Program-made: the position numbers and the translations under genes
Shown here: positions 38,981 through 47,766 of the stretch, piece by piece
How positions within the stretch are numbered: position 1 is the first letter of the stretch
How the letters are laid out: every line of letters begins with the position of its first letter
Notes under the pieces: model-generated
The model's database searches: none
Seen by the model: the letters and a program-made list of their open reading frames with translations, nothing else
What the model was told of the DNA's origin: nothing
Assembly: GCF_034092395.1 (NCBI RefSeq)
Contig: NZ_CP139301.1
Coordinates: 372,001-436,000, forward strand
DNA length: 64,000 nucleotides
Source of the DNA: Prochlorococcus sp. MIT 1307
GTDB lineage: Bacteria; Cyanobacteriota; Cyanobacteriia; PCC-6307; Cyanobiaceae
Direction: 5' to 3'

Positions 38981-39310
38981 CTAACGCTTATCACCTTCAC
39001 CAGAAATTGTCCCTCTTAAAGATCTACTGGAAAGTTTTTCCAAATTTGCTTTCGCAACATGCTCTAATTCAAAACCAAGCTCACTGCTCAACTGTGAAAG
39101 GTACCAAAGCACATCTCCCAACTCCAACAAAATGGCTTCACTAGCCTCCTGGTCGAATATACCCTTCCTATCACGGAGTACCTTCTTGACCTTCTCTGCT
39201 ACCTCTCCAGCCTCACCAGCGAGGCCAAGAGTTGGATATATAAAGTTTTCTCCGACATCAGGATATAAAGCAGTTTCTCGAGATTTGAGTTGGTATTCGT
39301 TTAGGTTCAT
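38981..39310 (-). CDS. MazG-like nucleotide pyrophosphohydrolase domain protein
   Basis: A 109-residue all-alpha protein with the MazG metal site: GEAGEVAEKVKKVLRD near 33-48 supplies the ExxE half and LLELGDVLWYLSQL near 66 the ExxD half. Single-domain MazG proteins hydrolyse non-canonical or excess NTPs, or dUTP/dCTP; the substrate is not predictable. It is divergent from pyk across about 80 nt, and about 125 nt separate its stop from the YggT gene. Confidence 0.85.
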   Translation of the reverse strand: MNLNEYQLKSRETALYPDVGENFIYPTLGLAGEAGEVAEKVKKVLRDRKGIFDQEASEAILLELGDVLWYLSQLSSELGFELEHVAKANLEKLSSRSLRGTISGEGDKR

Positions 39311-39388
39311 GATGGGTAAGAAACAAATGCTTGAGGCAATTACTGTGACAGCAAGATGGTATTTTTCGCAGGTTCACTGGTCTATTTG

Positions 39389-40813
39389 ATGCCTGAAATT
39401 GATCTAACAAGAAGGACTAAAATAGTCGCCACAATTGGACCGGCGACAGAAGGCCCTCAACGTATCAAGGAGCTTGTAAAAGCTGGTGCCACCACTTTTA
39501 GACTGAACTTTTCCCATGGCGATCATCAAGAACACTCAAAGCGCATAGACACTATTAGACAGGTAGCAAAGGAACTTGGAGTCCATATAGGGATTCTCCA
39601 GGATCTACAAGGACCAAAGATACGTTTAGGTAAATTTAAAGAAGGTCCAATAACACTTTTAACAGGAGACAAATTTTCACTTACATCAAAAGAAATAGAT
39701 TGTTGCCAAAATATTGCTAATGTTACATATAAAAAGTTAGCAAATGAAGTAACTGCTGGAAGTAGAATTTTATTGGATGATGGTCGTGTTGAGATGAAGG
39801 TTGAAAATGTAAATATACCTGAACAAACACTTAATTGCCTTGTCACAGTAGGAGGGGTTCTTTCTAATAATAAAGGAGTAAATTTCCCTGACGTTCAACT
39901 CTCTGTAAAAGCATTAACTGAAAAAGATAGAAGGGATTTAATATTTGGCCTCCAAAGGGATGTCGACTGGATAGCACTAAGCTTTGTAAGAAATCCAGCT
40001 GATATGAAAGAAATAAAAGATTTAATAAAGGCATATGGAAGCAATACACCTGTGGTAGCAAAAATCGAAAAATTTGAAGCTATTGATCAAATAGATTCCA
40101 TTCTGCCTCTATGTGATGGGGTAATGGTCGCTAGGGGTGATTTAGGAGTAGAAATGCCAGCTGAAGAAGTACCACTTTTACAAAAAGACTTAATTAAAAA
40201 AGCAAATAGTCTTGGCATTCCAATAATTACAGCAACCCAAATGCTTGACTCGATGGCCTCTAGTCCTAGGCCTACAAGAGCAGAAGTCAGTGATGTTGCT
40301 AATGCAATACTAGATGGTACAGACGCAGTAATGCTTTCCAATGAAACCGCTGTAGGCGATTACCCAGTAGAAGCAGTAACTACAATGGCAACTATCGCAA
40401 GGCGAATAGAGCGTGATTATCCACAACGATCAATAGAAAGTAATCTGCCAAGTACAATTCCGAATGCTATTAGTGCCGCAGTTAGTAGCATTGCCAGGCA
40501 ATTAAATGCAGCAGCCATACTTCCATTAACAAAAAGTGGTGCTACTGCTAACAATGTAAGCAAATTTCGTCCTGCGACACCTATATTAGCTATTACAAAT
40601 GAAATCTCAGTAGCAAGAAGACTCCAATTAGTATGGGGTGTTACACCATTATTAATTGATAATCAAGAGAGCACCACTAAAACCTTTAACCTAGCTACAG
40701 AAGCAGCACAAAACATGAAAATACTCAAAGAAGGTGATCTTGTTGTAGAAACTGCAGGCACCTTAACTGGTGTTAGTGGTTCAACTGATTTAATCAAAGT
40801 AGGATATGTCTAG
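39389..40813 (+). CDS. pyk: Pyruvate kinase
   Basis: Makes pyruvate and ATP from phosphoenolpyruvate. The 474-residue protein is of the short E. coli type with A, B and C domains. It has TKIVATIGPATEG near 9, NFSHGDHQEH near 37, KIEKFEAIDQID near 220, VARGDLGVEMP near 245 and ATQMLDSMASSPRPTRAE near 275. It lacks the C-terminal PEP-utiliser-like domain that some cyanobacterial pyruvate kinases carry. I start it at the Met before PEIDLTRRTKIV; the open frame extends 11 codons upstream. It overlaps the next gene by 8 nt. Confidence 0.95.
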   Translation: MPEIDLTRRTKIVATIGPATEGPQRIKELVKAGATTFRLNFSHGDHQEHSKRIDTIRQVAKELGVHIGILQDLQGPKIRLGKFKEGPITLLTGDKFSLTSKEIDCCQNIANVTYKKLANEVTAGSRILLDDGRVEMKVENVNIPEQTLNCLVTVGGVLSNNKGVNFPDVQLSVKALTEKDRRDLIFGLQRDVDWIALSFVRNPADMKEIKDLIKAYGSNTPVVAKIEKFEAIDQIDSILPLCDGVMVARGDLGVEMPAEEVPLLQKDLIKKANSLGIPIITATQMLDSMASSPRPTRAEVSDVANAILDGTDAVMLSNETAVGDYPVEAVTTMATIARRIERDYPQRSIESNLPSTIPNAISAAVSSIARQLNAAAILPLTKSGATANNVSKFRPATPILAITNEISVARRLQLVWGVTPLLIDNQESTTKTFNLATEAAQNMKILKEGDLVVETAGTLTGVSGSTDLIKVGYV

Positions 40814-42035
40814 AAAACTAGCCATCACCGAAACGGTGTCAATGGCGTTCACAACTCTTAAGTCAAATAGGTTACGAAGTCTATTAACTATGTTAGGAAT
40901 AGTAATAGGTAATGCCTCAGTTATAACACTAGTAGGAGTAGGTAGGGGTGCACAGAACCTTGCAAAAAACCAATTAAGTAATTTAGGTGCAAATGTCTTA
41001 TTTGTAGTTCCTGGAAACAACGATACGCGTAGAAGAGGGGTAGCATTCCCAAAAAACCTCGTCTTAGAAGATGCCTATGCCATTGCAGAACAAGTACCAA
41101 CAGTTAAAAGAGTCGCTCCCCAAATAACATCTAATGAAGTAGTTCAATTTGGATCAAGGAGTTCAACTAGTTCAATTTCAGGAATTACACCAAACTTCTT
41201 ACCTGTTAGAAGTTTTGATATTTCGAATGGAAGATTTGTTAATGAGCAGGATATTAAGTCTGCACGAAATGTAATTGTAATTGGTCCAGATCTAAAGAAA
41301 AAACTATTTCCCTATAGCCAGGGTATTGGTAAAAACATAAGAGTAAAAGATCAGTCTTTTCAAGTTATTGGTATTATGTCACCTAAAGGTGCTGTTTTTG
41401 GGAACAACCAAGATGAAAATGCCTATATTCCTATTTCAACTATGGTTAGTAGATTAACAGGAAGAGACCCGACATATGGCATAAGTCTTAGTTTTATAAG
41501 TGTTGAAGCTAAAAATGAAAAAAGCACTAGAGCCGCTAAGTTTCAAATAACAAATTTACTCAGACAAAGACACAAAATCAATAGAGATGATGACTTTGCA
41601 GTTCGTTCTCAAAAAGATGCACTACAAATAGTTAGCACAATCACTGGTGGTTTAACTCTAATGTTGGCGGCAATTGGGGGCGTTTCGCTTTTAGTAGGTG
41701 GAATAGGAATAATGAACATTATGTTAGTTTCAGTAAGTGAACGAACTGAAGAGATTGGATTAAGAAAAGCACTTGGCGCCCAATCTTCTGATGTGCTCAA
41801 GCAATTCCTTGTAGAGTCACTAATCCTTGCTAGCCTTGGTGGTGTTATTGGAACATCAGTAGGACTAGGAACCGTTGCCGCTGTTTCAATCTTGACACCA
41901 CTTCCTGCGAGCATAGGGATGGGAACTATTATCACAACAGTTACATTATCTGGTTCAATAGGATTAATATTTGGCGTACTTCCTGCGCGTAGAGCTGCAA
42001 AATTGGATCCAATCGTAGCCTTAAGAAGTTTATAA
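40806..42035 (+). CDS. ABC transporter permease, MacB/FtsX type
   Basis: A 409-residue membrane protein with one helix near the N-terminus (after NRLRSLLTMLGIVIGNASVI), a large periplasmic MacB_PCD-like domain (about 45-270), and three C-terminal helices. The motif GGIGIMNIMLVSVSERTEEIG near 301, with the coupling region LRKALGAQSSDVLKQFLVES, is the FtsX-domain signature. Such permeases act in lipoprotein, peptide or glycolipid export (MacB, DevC-like). No ATP-binding partner or membrane-fusion protein gene adjoins it. It starts inside the last codons of pyk. Confidence 0.88.
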   Translation: MSRKLAITETVSMAFTTLKSNRLRSLLTMLGIVIGNASVITLVGVGRGAQNLAKNQLSNLGANVLFVVPGNNDTRRRGVAFPKNLVLEDAYAIAEQVPTVKRVAPQITSNEVVQFGSRSSTSSISGITPNFLPVRSFDISNGRFVNEQDIKSARNVIVIGPDLKKKLFPYSQGIGKNIRVKDQSFQVIGIMSPKGAVFGNNQDENAYIPISTMVSRLTGRDPTYGISLSFISVEAKNEKSTRAAKFQITNLLRQRHKINRDDDFAVRSQKDALQIVSTITGGLTLMLAAIGGVSLLVGGIGIMNIMLVSVSERTEEIGLRKALGAQSSDVLKQFLVESLILASLGGVIGTSVGLGTVAAVSILTPLPASIGMGTIITTVTLSGSIGLIFGVLPARRAAKLDPIVALRSL

Positions 42036-42053
42036 TTGATATTGAAAAAGTGA

Positions 42054-42257
42054 GAAGAATTAAGCTATCTAAATGCTATTAAATTTAATTGGCATATTCA
42101 TAGTATAGAAGAATTAAGAAATTATAATAATCAGCAAAAGATCCTAGGATATTTAAGAATAGAAATCTCTGGAAATTACTATACTGAACTTTTTTTTTCT
42201 GAAAATCAAGCAGTTAGAAGTAAATCCCTTTACAATCAAAAGACTTTCGAAGTTCAC
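42054..42257 (+). pseudogene. Start-less open frame continuous with ftsH (possible gene remnant)
   Basis: After a TGA at 42051, 68 codons stay open and in frame with ftsH. The translation looks protein-like ([33 protein letters not shown]). It has no ATG, GTG or TTG in frame. A run of nine T at 42190-42198 could be a slippage or frameshift site. FtsH proteins normally start at the Met at 42258, so this is probably not part of FtsH. It may be a decayed small gene, a gene with an unusual start, or chance. Confidence 0.35.
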
Positions 42258-44177
42258 ATGAATCAGCGGTGGCGTCAAATAGCTCTATGGTTACTGCCTA
42301 TAGGTATGGTTTTGCTCCTTTCTTGGCAAATCTTTGGAGGTTCACAAGTTAACCAAGGTCCCAAGTCAAATACATCCACAAGTGCTCCAAGAAATACAGC
42401 TGTTTCTAGGATGAGTTATGGTCGTTTCCTTGATTATGTAGAAGCAGGAAGAGTTACTTCAGTAGATATTTATGAAGGGGGCAGGAATGCTGTTGTTGAA
42501 GCAATTGATCCGGATTTAGATAACCGCGTCCAAAAAATACGAGTTGACCTTCCTGGCCTAACACCAGAGTTAATAAACAAGCTAAAGGAAGAAGGGATTA
42601 GCTTTGATATGCATCCTGCTAGAACTGCTCCACCTGGATTAGGAATACTTGGGAACCTCTTATTACCTTTAATTCTAATTGGGGGACTAATCCTGCTTGC
42701 CAGAAGATCCAATTCAATGCCTGGTGGTCCAGGCCAAGCAATGCAATTTGGCAAAACAAAAGCAAGGTTTGCAATGGAAGCTGATACTGGTGTCAAATTT
42801 GACGACGTGGCTGGAGTTACAGAAGCAAAACAAGATTTAGAAGAGGTGGTCACTTTTCTCAAACAACCAGAAAGGTTTACCTCTGTAGGTGCACAAATCC
42901 CTAAAGGAGTTTTACTTGTAGGTCCTCCAGGCACGGGAAAAACGTTACTGGCTAAAGCAATTTCAGGTGAAGCCGGAGTACCTTTCTTTTCACTATCTGG
43001 CTCTGAATTTGTTGAAATGTTTGTAGGAGTAGGAGCTAGTCGTGTAAGAGACTTGTTCAAAAGAGCAAAAGAAAATAGTCCCTGTCTAATATTTATTGAT
43101 GAAATTGATGCAGTTGGTCGACAAAGAGGTGCGGGAATTGGTGGAGGAAATGATGAGCGAGAACAAACACTTAATCAACTCCTGACTGAAATGGATGGGT
43201 TCGAAGGAAATAGTGGAATTATAATAATTGCAGCAACTAATCGACCGGATGTACTTGATTCAGCTCTTATGAGACCAGGTCGTTTTGACAGGCAAGTAAT
43301 GGTAGATGCACCAGACATTAAAGGTAGGCTATCTATTTTAAAAGTTCACTCAAGAAACAAGAAGTTATCAGAAAATCTTTCACTAGAAAATATTGCAAGG
43401 AGAACACCTGGTTTTACCGGTGCTGATTTAGCAAACCTTTTAAATGAAGCAGCAATACTAACTGCAAGAAGAAGAAAGGAATCAATAACTTTGACTGAAA
43501 TTGATGACGCAGTAGACAGAATCATTGCGGGCATGGAAGGGCAACCACTAACCGATGGAAAAAGCAAAAGATTAATTGCCTATCACGAAGTTGGACATGC
43601 ATTAATAGGAACACTTATAAAAGATCATGACCCTGTTCAAAAAGTTACTGTTATCCCTAGAGGACAAGCAAAAGGTTTGACATGGTTCTCACCTGATGAT
43701 GATCAAATGTTAGTGAGTAGAGCACAATTAAAAGCTCGTATTATGGGAGCATTAGGCGGAAGGGCAGCAGAGGATGTTGTATTTGGTAGAGAAGAAGTCA
43801 CAACAGGAGCCGGTGGAGATATTCAACAAGTTGCATCAATGGCGAGACAAATGGTAACAAAGTTTGGAATGAGTGATCTTGGGCCAGTCGCATTAGAAGG
43901 GGATAGTCAAGAAGTATTCCTAGGAAGAGACCTCATGACAAGGACAGATATTTCAGATGCGATTTCGCGTCAAATAGATGAGAAAGTAAGGGAGATGGTC
44001 AAACATTGCTATACAGAAACTGTATCTATAGTCCAAAAAAATAGGCCGGCCATGGACAAGCTGGTTGAAATTCTTATAGAGAAGGAAACTATTGATGGGG
44101 AAGAGTTCTCAGAAATATTATCTGACTTCACCTCAATCCCCAAAAAGGAAAGAACAATTCATACTTTGATCAATTAA
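42258..44177 (+). CDS. ftsH: ATP-dependent zinc metalloprotease FtsH
   Basis: A membrane AAA+ protease of 639 residues that degrades damaged membrane proteins; in cyanobacteria FtsH complexes remove photodamaged D1. Helices lie at about 8-25 and 125-147 with a lumenal domain between. The AAA domain has Walker A GPPGTGKT near 222, Walker [17 protein letters not shown] near 276 and the SRH arginines in [12 protein letters not shown] near 335. The zinc site is HEVGHALIG near 442. The sequence is closest in feel to cyanobacterial FtsH2/FtsH3-type proteins. It is not preceded by a clear promoter; the upstream 220 nt contain the start-less frame. Confidence 0.96.
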   Translation: MNQRWRQIALWLLPIGMVLLLSWQIFGGSQVNQGPKSNTSTSAPRNTAVSRMSYGRFLDYVEAGRVTSVDIYEGGRNAVVEAIDPDLDNRVQKIRVDLPGLTPELINKLKEEGISFDMHPARTAPPGLGILGNLLLPLILIGGLILLARRSNSMPGGPGQAMQFGKTKARFAMEADTGVKFDDVAGVTEAKQDLEEVVTFLKQPERFTSVGAQIPKGVLLVGPPGTGKTLLAKAISGEAGVPFFSLSGSEFVEMFVGVGASRVRDLFKRAKENSPCLIFIDEIDAVGRQRGAGIGGGNDEREQTLNQLLTEMDGFEGNSGIIIIAATNRPDVLDSALMRPGRFDRQVMVDAPDIKGRLSILKVHSRNKKLSENLSLENIARRTPGFTGADLANLLNEAAILTARRRKESITLTEIDDAVDRIIAGMEGQPLTDGKSKRLIAYHEVGHALIGTLIKDHDPVQKVTVIPRGQAKGLTWFSPDDDQMLVSRAQLKARIMGALGGRAAEDVVFGREEVTTGAGGDIQQVASMARQMVTKFGMSDLGPVALEGDSQEVFLGRDLMTRTDISDAISRQIDEKVREMVKHCYTETVSIVQKNRPAMDKLVEILIEKETIDGEEFSEILSDFTSIPKKERTIHTLIN

Positions 44178-44279
44178 GTTTAAACCTCAATCAAATAATA
44201 CCAGGTATAGAAAATACTAACCAAAATAAATAGTTCTTATTAATCACATTATGAGCAATAATATGATTTCTAATTATTA

Positions 44280-44870
44280 CTAAACTGGGTTAACCGGTCT
44301 TTTGTTTAGGACACTATCTATTATTCCGTACGATAGGGCTTCTGCTGGCGACATAAAGAAATCTCTATCAGTATCTGCCTCAATTCTTTCTATATTTTGT
44401 CCAGTTCTAATTGCTAACTCTTTATTCAAGCGTTCTTTTAGAAAAAGAATTTCATCAGCCTGAATTCTAATATCACTAGCTTGTCCTCTAGCACCTCCTA
44501 AAGGTTGATGGATCATTATTCGAGAATGTAAGAGGCTACTTCTCTTCCCTTTTGTGCCTGCACAAAGAAGAAAAGCACCCATACTTGCAGCAAGACCAAC
44601 GCAAACAGTATGAACATCAGGCTTAACATGTTGCATCGTATCGAAGATGCCAAGGCCATCATAAACAGAGCCTCCTGGGGAATTTATATATAAGTAAATA
44701 TCTTTATCAGGATCTTCTGCTTCTAAAAATAACAGTTGAGCAACTATACGATTTGCAGAATCATTTGTCACAGGCTCTCCTAAGAAAATTATTCTTTCCC
44801 GTAATAGTCGAGAATAAATATCAAAAGCCCTTTCACCTCGACCTGACTCCTCGATGACTATTGGGATCAT
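44280..44870 (-). CDS. clpP: ATP-dependent Clp protease proteolytic subunit
   Basis: A serine protease subunit of 196 residues. The catalytic triad is intact: Ser in [11 protein letters not shown] near 100, His in [10 protein letters not shown] near 125, and Asp in [20 protein letters not shown] near 175. I take the Met before [20 protein letters not shown], the usual start in cyanobacteria. The frame stays open to 44999, with another Met at 44927, but that region faces the start of thf1. It is divergent from thf1. Confidence 0.93.
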   Translation of the reverse strand: MIPIVIEESGRGERAFDIYSRLLRERIIFLGEPVTNDSANRIVAQLLFLEAEDPDKDIYLYINSPGGSVYDGLGIFDTMQHVKPDVHTVCVGLAASMGAFLLCAGTKGKRSSLLHSRIMIHQPLGGARGQASDIRIQADEILFLKERLNKELAIRTGQNIERIEADTDRDFFMSPAEALSYGIIDSVLNKRPVNPV

Positions 44871-44954
44871 TTTGTCTCTAATCGGTTTACACGATCTTAA
44901 CGGTGGCAAGCCTGGAGCTATGGTCATTGAAGAATTAGGTCTTAAAAAGCGCAA

Positions 44955-45611
44955 TTGAATGAGAGAAAGACTATTGCTGACAGCAAGAAAGCCTTCCACA
45001 ATGCTTTCCCGTATGTCATACCTCCTATTTACAGGCGAGTAACCGACGAATTATTAGTAGAGCTCAATCTGCTTAGCCATGCAAGGGACTTTCAACCTGG
45101 TCCAATATTTGCACTAGGCCTAAGGAAAGTATATGAAGCTTTTACTAAAGGATACCGCCCCCAAGAGCATTTATCGCCTCTTTTTGAAGCTATTTGTAGA
45201 AGTAATGGTTTTAACCCAACAACCCTTTATGACAAATCACAAGAGACTCTTGAGGCCAGTAAGGGCAATTCACTTAATGACATAAAAAACTGGTTAAAAC
45301 AACAAGGTAATGGAGCCCCAGAAGTTCTAGCTAATGACATAAAAGAACTTTCACAGGGTAGAAATCACTATTCACGTCTAACAGTGATAGGTCTTTTTAC
45401 ATTATTAGATCAAGGAATAACAAGCGAAGAAAACAAAAAGGAGTCAATCAGCAAAGAAATTAAAATTATCACCGAGAAGTTTGGATATTCAGTTAATAGA
45501 GTTGAAAGAGATCTCACACAGTACTCTGCAAATCTTGAAAAGATTTCTCAAGCCCTTGAATTATTAAAAGAAACAATTGCCTATGAGAAGAAAAAAAAGG
45601 AAACAAAGTAA
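44955..45611 (+). CDS. thf1: Thf1/Psb29 photosystem II biogenesis protein
   Basis: A 218-residue mostly helical protein that is needed for stable FtsH2/FtsH3 levels and photosystem II repair in cyanobacteria and for thylakoid formation in plants. Recognisable are [19 protein letters not shown] near 5-23, [19 protein letters not shown] near 31 and [16 protein letters not shown] near 52. A coiled-coil C-terminus follows ([17 protein letters not shown]). The start is TTG at 44955; no in-frame ATG precedes the conserved region. It lies between clpP (divergent) and petN (convergent), and only about 0.8 kb from ftsH, whose product it is known to affect. Confidence 0.92.
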   Translation: MNERKTIADSKKAFHNAFPYVIPPIYRRVTDELLVELNLLSHARDFQPGPIFALGLRKVYEAFTKGYRPQEHLSPLFEAICRSNGFNPTTLYDKSQETLEASKGNSLNDIKNWLKQQGNGAPEVLANDIKELSQGRNHYSRLTVIGLFTLLDQGITSEENKKESISKEIKIITEKFGYSVNRVERDLTQYSANLEKISQALELLKETIAYEKKKKETK

Positions 45612-45692
45612 GACAATATTCCTGAAGAGGGTTAATATCTAACTCCCATCAATTGGCATGAATTTATTGATATTAGAGTTGAGATGAATAAT

Positions 45693-45824
45693 TTACTTAT
45701 TTCGTCTACGACGATCTTTGAATTCTATGAAGGAAAGATATATTATAGATATGGTTACAAACAACAATAATATAAGAGCAGATATGCTCAAGATGGAATT
45801 GGTAGAAAGTGAATTGATCTGCAC
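45693..45824 (-). CDS. Small single-helix membrane protein behind petN
   Basis: A 43-codon frame beginning with GTG, 9 nt after the petN stop on the same strand (an ATT lies immediately before the GTG). The predicted peptide has one strongly hydrophobic stretch (SALILLLFVTISIIYL) and ends with a basic tail, FKDRRRRNK. The design (short N-terminus, one helix, Arg-rich stromal tail) resembles small photosynthetic subunits. I cannot match it to a named family such as PetM, PsbX or Psb30. It is probably co-transcribed with petN. Confidence 0.5.
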   Translation of the reverse strand: MQINSLSTNSILSISALILLLFVTISIIYLSFIEFKDRRRRNK

Positions 45825-45833
45825 AATGGTTTT

Positions 45834-45935
45834 TTAGAAATCAATAGACCCATCTCCGTTTCGCCCCCAAACGACCATAGCTATTGAGAGTGTAAAGACA
45901 GCAGCCAACGCTGCCCATGCGAATGTGAATAACAT
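45834..45935 (-). CDS. petN: Cytochrome b6f complex subunit VIII (PetN)
   Basis: A 33-residue single-helix thylakoid protein. The translation starts [20 protein letters not shown] and ends with [13 protein letters not shown]. This is the highly conserved PetN sequence, including the WGRNG motif. It is an essential small subunit of cytochrome b6f. It is divergent from clpS across about 67 nt. Confidence 0.95.
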   Translation of the reverse strand: MLFTFAWAALAAVFTLSIAMVVWGRNGDGSIDF

Positions 45936-46002
45936 AATATCGATTGAAGGTTGTACCTAGTAGGCTAATACAAGAATACACGTCTTTATATTTCTCTGGG
46001 TT

Positions 46003-46299
46003 ATGACATATGCTTCGCCAAGCACAGGGACAGTACTAGAGAGGGCCAAGGAGACGGTTAAGTATCCAGAAGCACGTGTAATAGTTCTTGATGACAGTGT
46101 TAACACGTTTGAACACGTAGTTAACTGCCTTAAGAAAATTATTCCTGGAATGACAGAAGAAAAGGCATGGCACCTAACTCAACAAATCGATAAAGATGGG
46201 TCGGCTGTGGTTTGGAGCGGGCCCCTGGAACAAGCTGAGTTGTACCATCAACAGCTATCTGGTGAAGGACTGACAATGGCTCCTCTAGAGAGATGTTAA
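46003..46299 (+). CDS. clpS: ATP-dependent Clp protease adaptor ClpS
   Basis: A 98-residue N-degron adaptor that hands substrates to ClpA/ClpC. The core begins ARVIVLDDSVNTFEHVVNCL near 25, with the acidic pair and hydrophobic pocket region, and continues EEKAWHLTQQIDKDGSAVVW. Both fit ClpS. The N-terminal 24 residues are polar. Cyanobacteria can carry two ClpS forms with different residue preference; I do not assign which this is. A clpP gene lies about 1.1 kb away. Confidence 0.93.
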   Translation: MTYASPSTGTVLERAKETVKYPEARVIVLDDSVNTFEHVVNCLKKIIPGMTEEKAWHLTQQIDKDGSAVVWSGPLEQAELYHQQLSGEGLTMAPLERC

Positions 46300-46449
46300 C
46301 TTCAGGAAATCTGCAACGAAATAGAAATCCATGAACTTAATAACGTATATTTTTATTTCCTCCACACCAATATGAGTTTCTCCTGAGTCAATTAATAGGT
46401 CAGAATTCTTATACAGCTCAAATTTTTATCGGAAAAGTAATAAAAAAGA

Positions 46450-46734
46450 ATGGGGCGTGTTGTTCTTACCCACAGTACATATATTAAGGGTTTAATACCA
46501 AAGCTAAAATTGTTAGCTAAATACTCAGGTATTAAGACAGTAACTCCAGGAGAAATAAATAGAACAAAGGGGCAGGGAGGAATTCTTAACTTAAAACTCT
46601 CAACTAGTATTAGGGGTGGCTATAAACTAATTGCCAGAAAAGGGAAAAGTGTCCAAGAAATTTTTGTAGTTACAGAACTAGATAAGGATATTTTGGAAAT
46701 AATTCTTAAGTCAATTATAAAATCTAGACTCTAA
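46450..46734 (+). CDS. DUF2103 family protein
   Basis: A 94-residue basic protein beginning MGRVVLTHSTYIKGLIPKL, with GIKTVTPGEINRTKGQGG and a C-terminal IARKGKSVQEIFVVTELDK. The pattern matches what I recall as DUF2103, called a predicted metal-binding family, from cyanobacteria. No signal peptide or membrane helix is present. Function unknown. Its 3' end overlaps a small ORF on the other strand. Confidence 0.65.
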   Translation: MGRVVLTHSTYIKGLIPKLKLLAKYSGIKTVTPGEINRTKGQGGILNLKLSTSIRGGYKLIARKGKSVQEIFVVTELDKDILEIILKSIIKSRL

Positions 46735-46874
46735 ACATAGATTTTTTTCACAGATTCAATTGGGTAATCGGATATCTGCTGGTCCCTCAATAAGGACTCA
46801 GACAAATCATCAAACATTTCTTCTTTAATTGCATTCATAGCCTCCTCTAATATCACAGAATCGTATACAGGCAT
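46731..46874 (-). CDS. Small hypothetical protein (47 residues)
   Basis: An ATG frame of 48 codons, convergent with and overlapping the DUF2103 gene by 4 nt. The peptide is acidic and probably helical (ILEEAMNAIKEEMFDDLSES). It has a normal bacterial amino-acid balance rather than the Lys/Asn/Ile look of random AT-rich frames. I do not recognise it. Conservation in relatives would decide. Confidence 0.4.
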   Translation of the reverse strand: MPVYDSVILEEAMNAIKEEMFDDLSESLLRDQQISDYPIESVKKIYV

Positions 46875-47012
46875 AAAATTAAATATAATCTCAGATATAT
46901 TAATATTTTATTTTGAAGTTAAGCCAACGCTTAAACGGACGAAATAAAATATTTAGAATTACTTAATAATGTGCAAAGAAAAATTAGAGTAATTTAAAAT
47001 TAAAAGTTTGAA

Positions 47013-47225
47013 ATGTTAAGAAGCACTTTCCTATTATTTATACTTTTTCTGGCTTCAGGGTTAGCTAAGGCAAGTCAAGAAAAAGAAATCAATGAGTTTT
47101 GCAGAAACAAAGAGGATGTAATCTCTTGCGTAAAAGACTATGAGGGGATCCCAAAATTAAATGTTCTACCATATTTGCCAAAGGCCAGTCCTATTCCTAT
47201 AAAAATTATCCCTTATAGCGAGTAA
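47013..47225 (+). CDS. Small secreted hypothetical protein with Cys pair
   Basis: A 70-residue protein with a signal peptide (hydrophobic LLFILFLASGLAKAS, residues about 6-20, cleavage likely after AKA or AS). The mature part has INEFCRNKEDVISCVKDYEG, two cysteines nine apart. The gene across the short gap encodes a protein with the same pattern. I do not recognise a function. It is about 280 nt from the DUF2103 gene. Confidence 0.55.
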   Translation: MLRSTFLLFILFLASGLAKASQEKEINEFCRNKEDVISCVKDYEGIPKLNVLPYLPKASPIPIKIIPYSE

Positions 47226-47285
47226 AATATAATAAAATAACAAATAGCATATAGATAAATTATCCTTTTTATAAATATTTTGAAT

Positions 47286-47699
47286 TTAATACTTGTTATT
47301 ATTATAGCAAAAATCTTGAATCAATTTAAGTTCAAACTTTTCTTGTGGTGGCATCCACCCCTTCCACAAATTATTCTCCCCTGTAGTATTTATATTATTT
47401 GTTGAACAGTTTAGAGCGATATAAAAAGGCTTATTATCACGATTTAATGCTGGAGCTATATGATTACTTCCTTTGGAACGCCACTTTGACCAATTAATCT
47501 TAAGATCACCATATCTTAACCATGGTGCTGTTGAATTGATTTTTGATGATTCAGCCTTAATGCCGTCAGAATTAAAATCTATACAACCTTTGTAATCGGT
47601 TGCTTTTATACAAAGATTATGTATTTGATTAATGTTATGAGCATTAGCTTCTATTGGTGTAAATAAAGATATTGTTATAATTATATATGTGAATTTCAT
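47286..47699 (-). CDS. Secreted hypothetical protein with Cys-pair motif
   Basis: A 137-residue protein starting at the Met before KFTYIIITISLFTP, a signal peptide with likely cleavage after ANA. The frame extends seven codons further upstream. The mature N-terminus is INQIHNLCIKATDYKGCIDFN, a cysteine pair like that in the neighbouring gene. A C-terminal region rich in Trp and aromatic residues follows (APWLRYGDLKINWSKW). Two more cysteines near the end may form a second disulfide. It is convergent with the 70-residue gene. I recall this DYxGC pattern in picocyanobacterial secreted proteins of unknown role. Confidence 0.6.
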   Translation of the reverse strand: MKFTYIIITISLFTPIEANAHNINQIHNLCIKATDYKGCIDFNSDGIKAESSKINSTAPWLRYGDLKINWSKWRSKGSNHIAPALNRDNKPFYIALNCSTNNINTTGENNLWKGWMPPQEKFELKLIQDFCYNNNKY

Positions 47700-47766
47700 A
47701 ATAAGAATAAATAGATTCATTCTATTAATTTAATAAATATGAAATTTTATTATTAATAATTGATTT

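Noticed and set aside
44871-44999. Longer clpP start at 44999 or 44927
   Set aside because: The extra residues overlap or face the thf1 start and are not part of the ClpP fold; the ATG at 44870 gives the usual family length.
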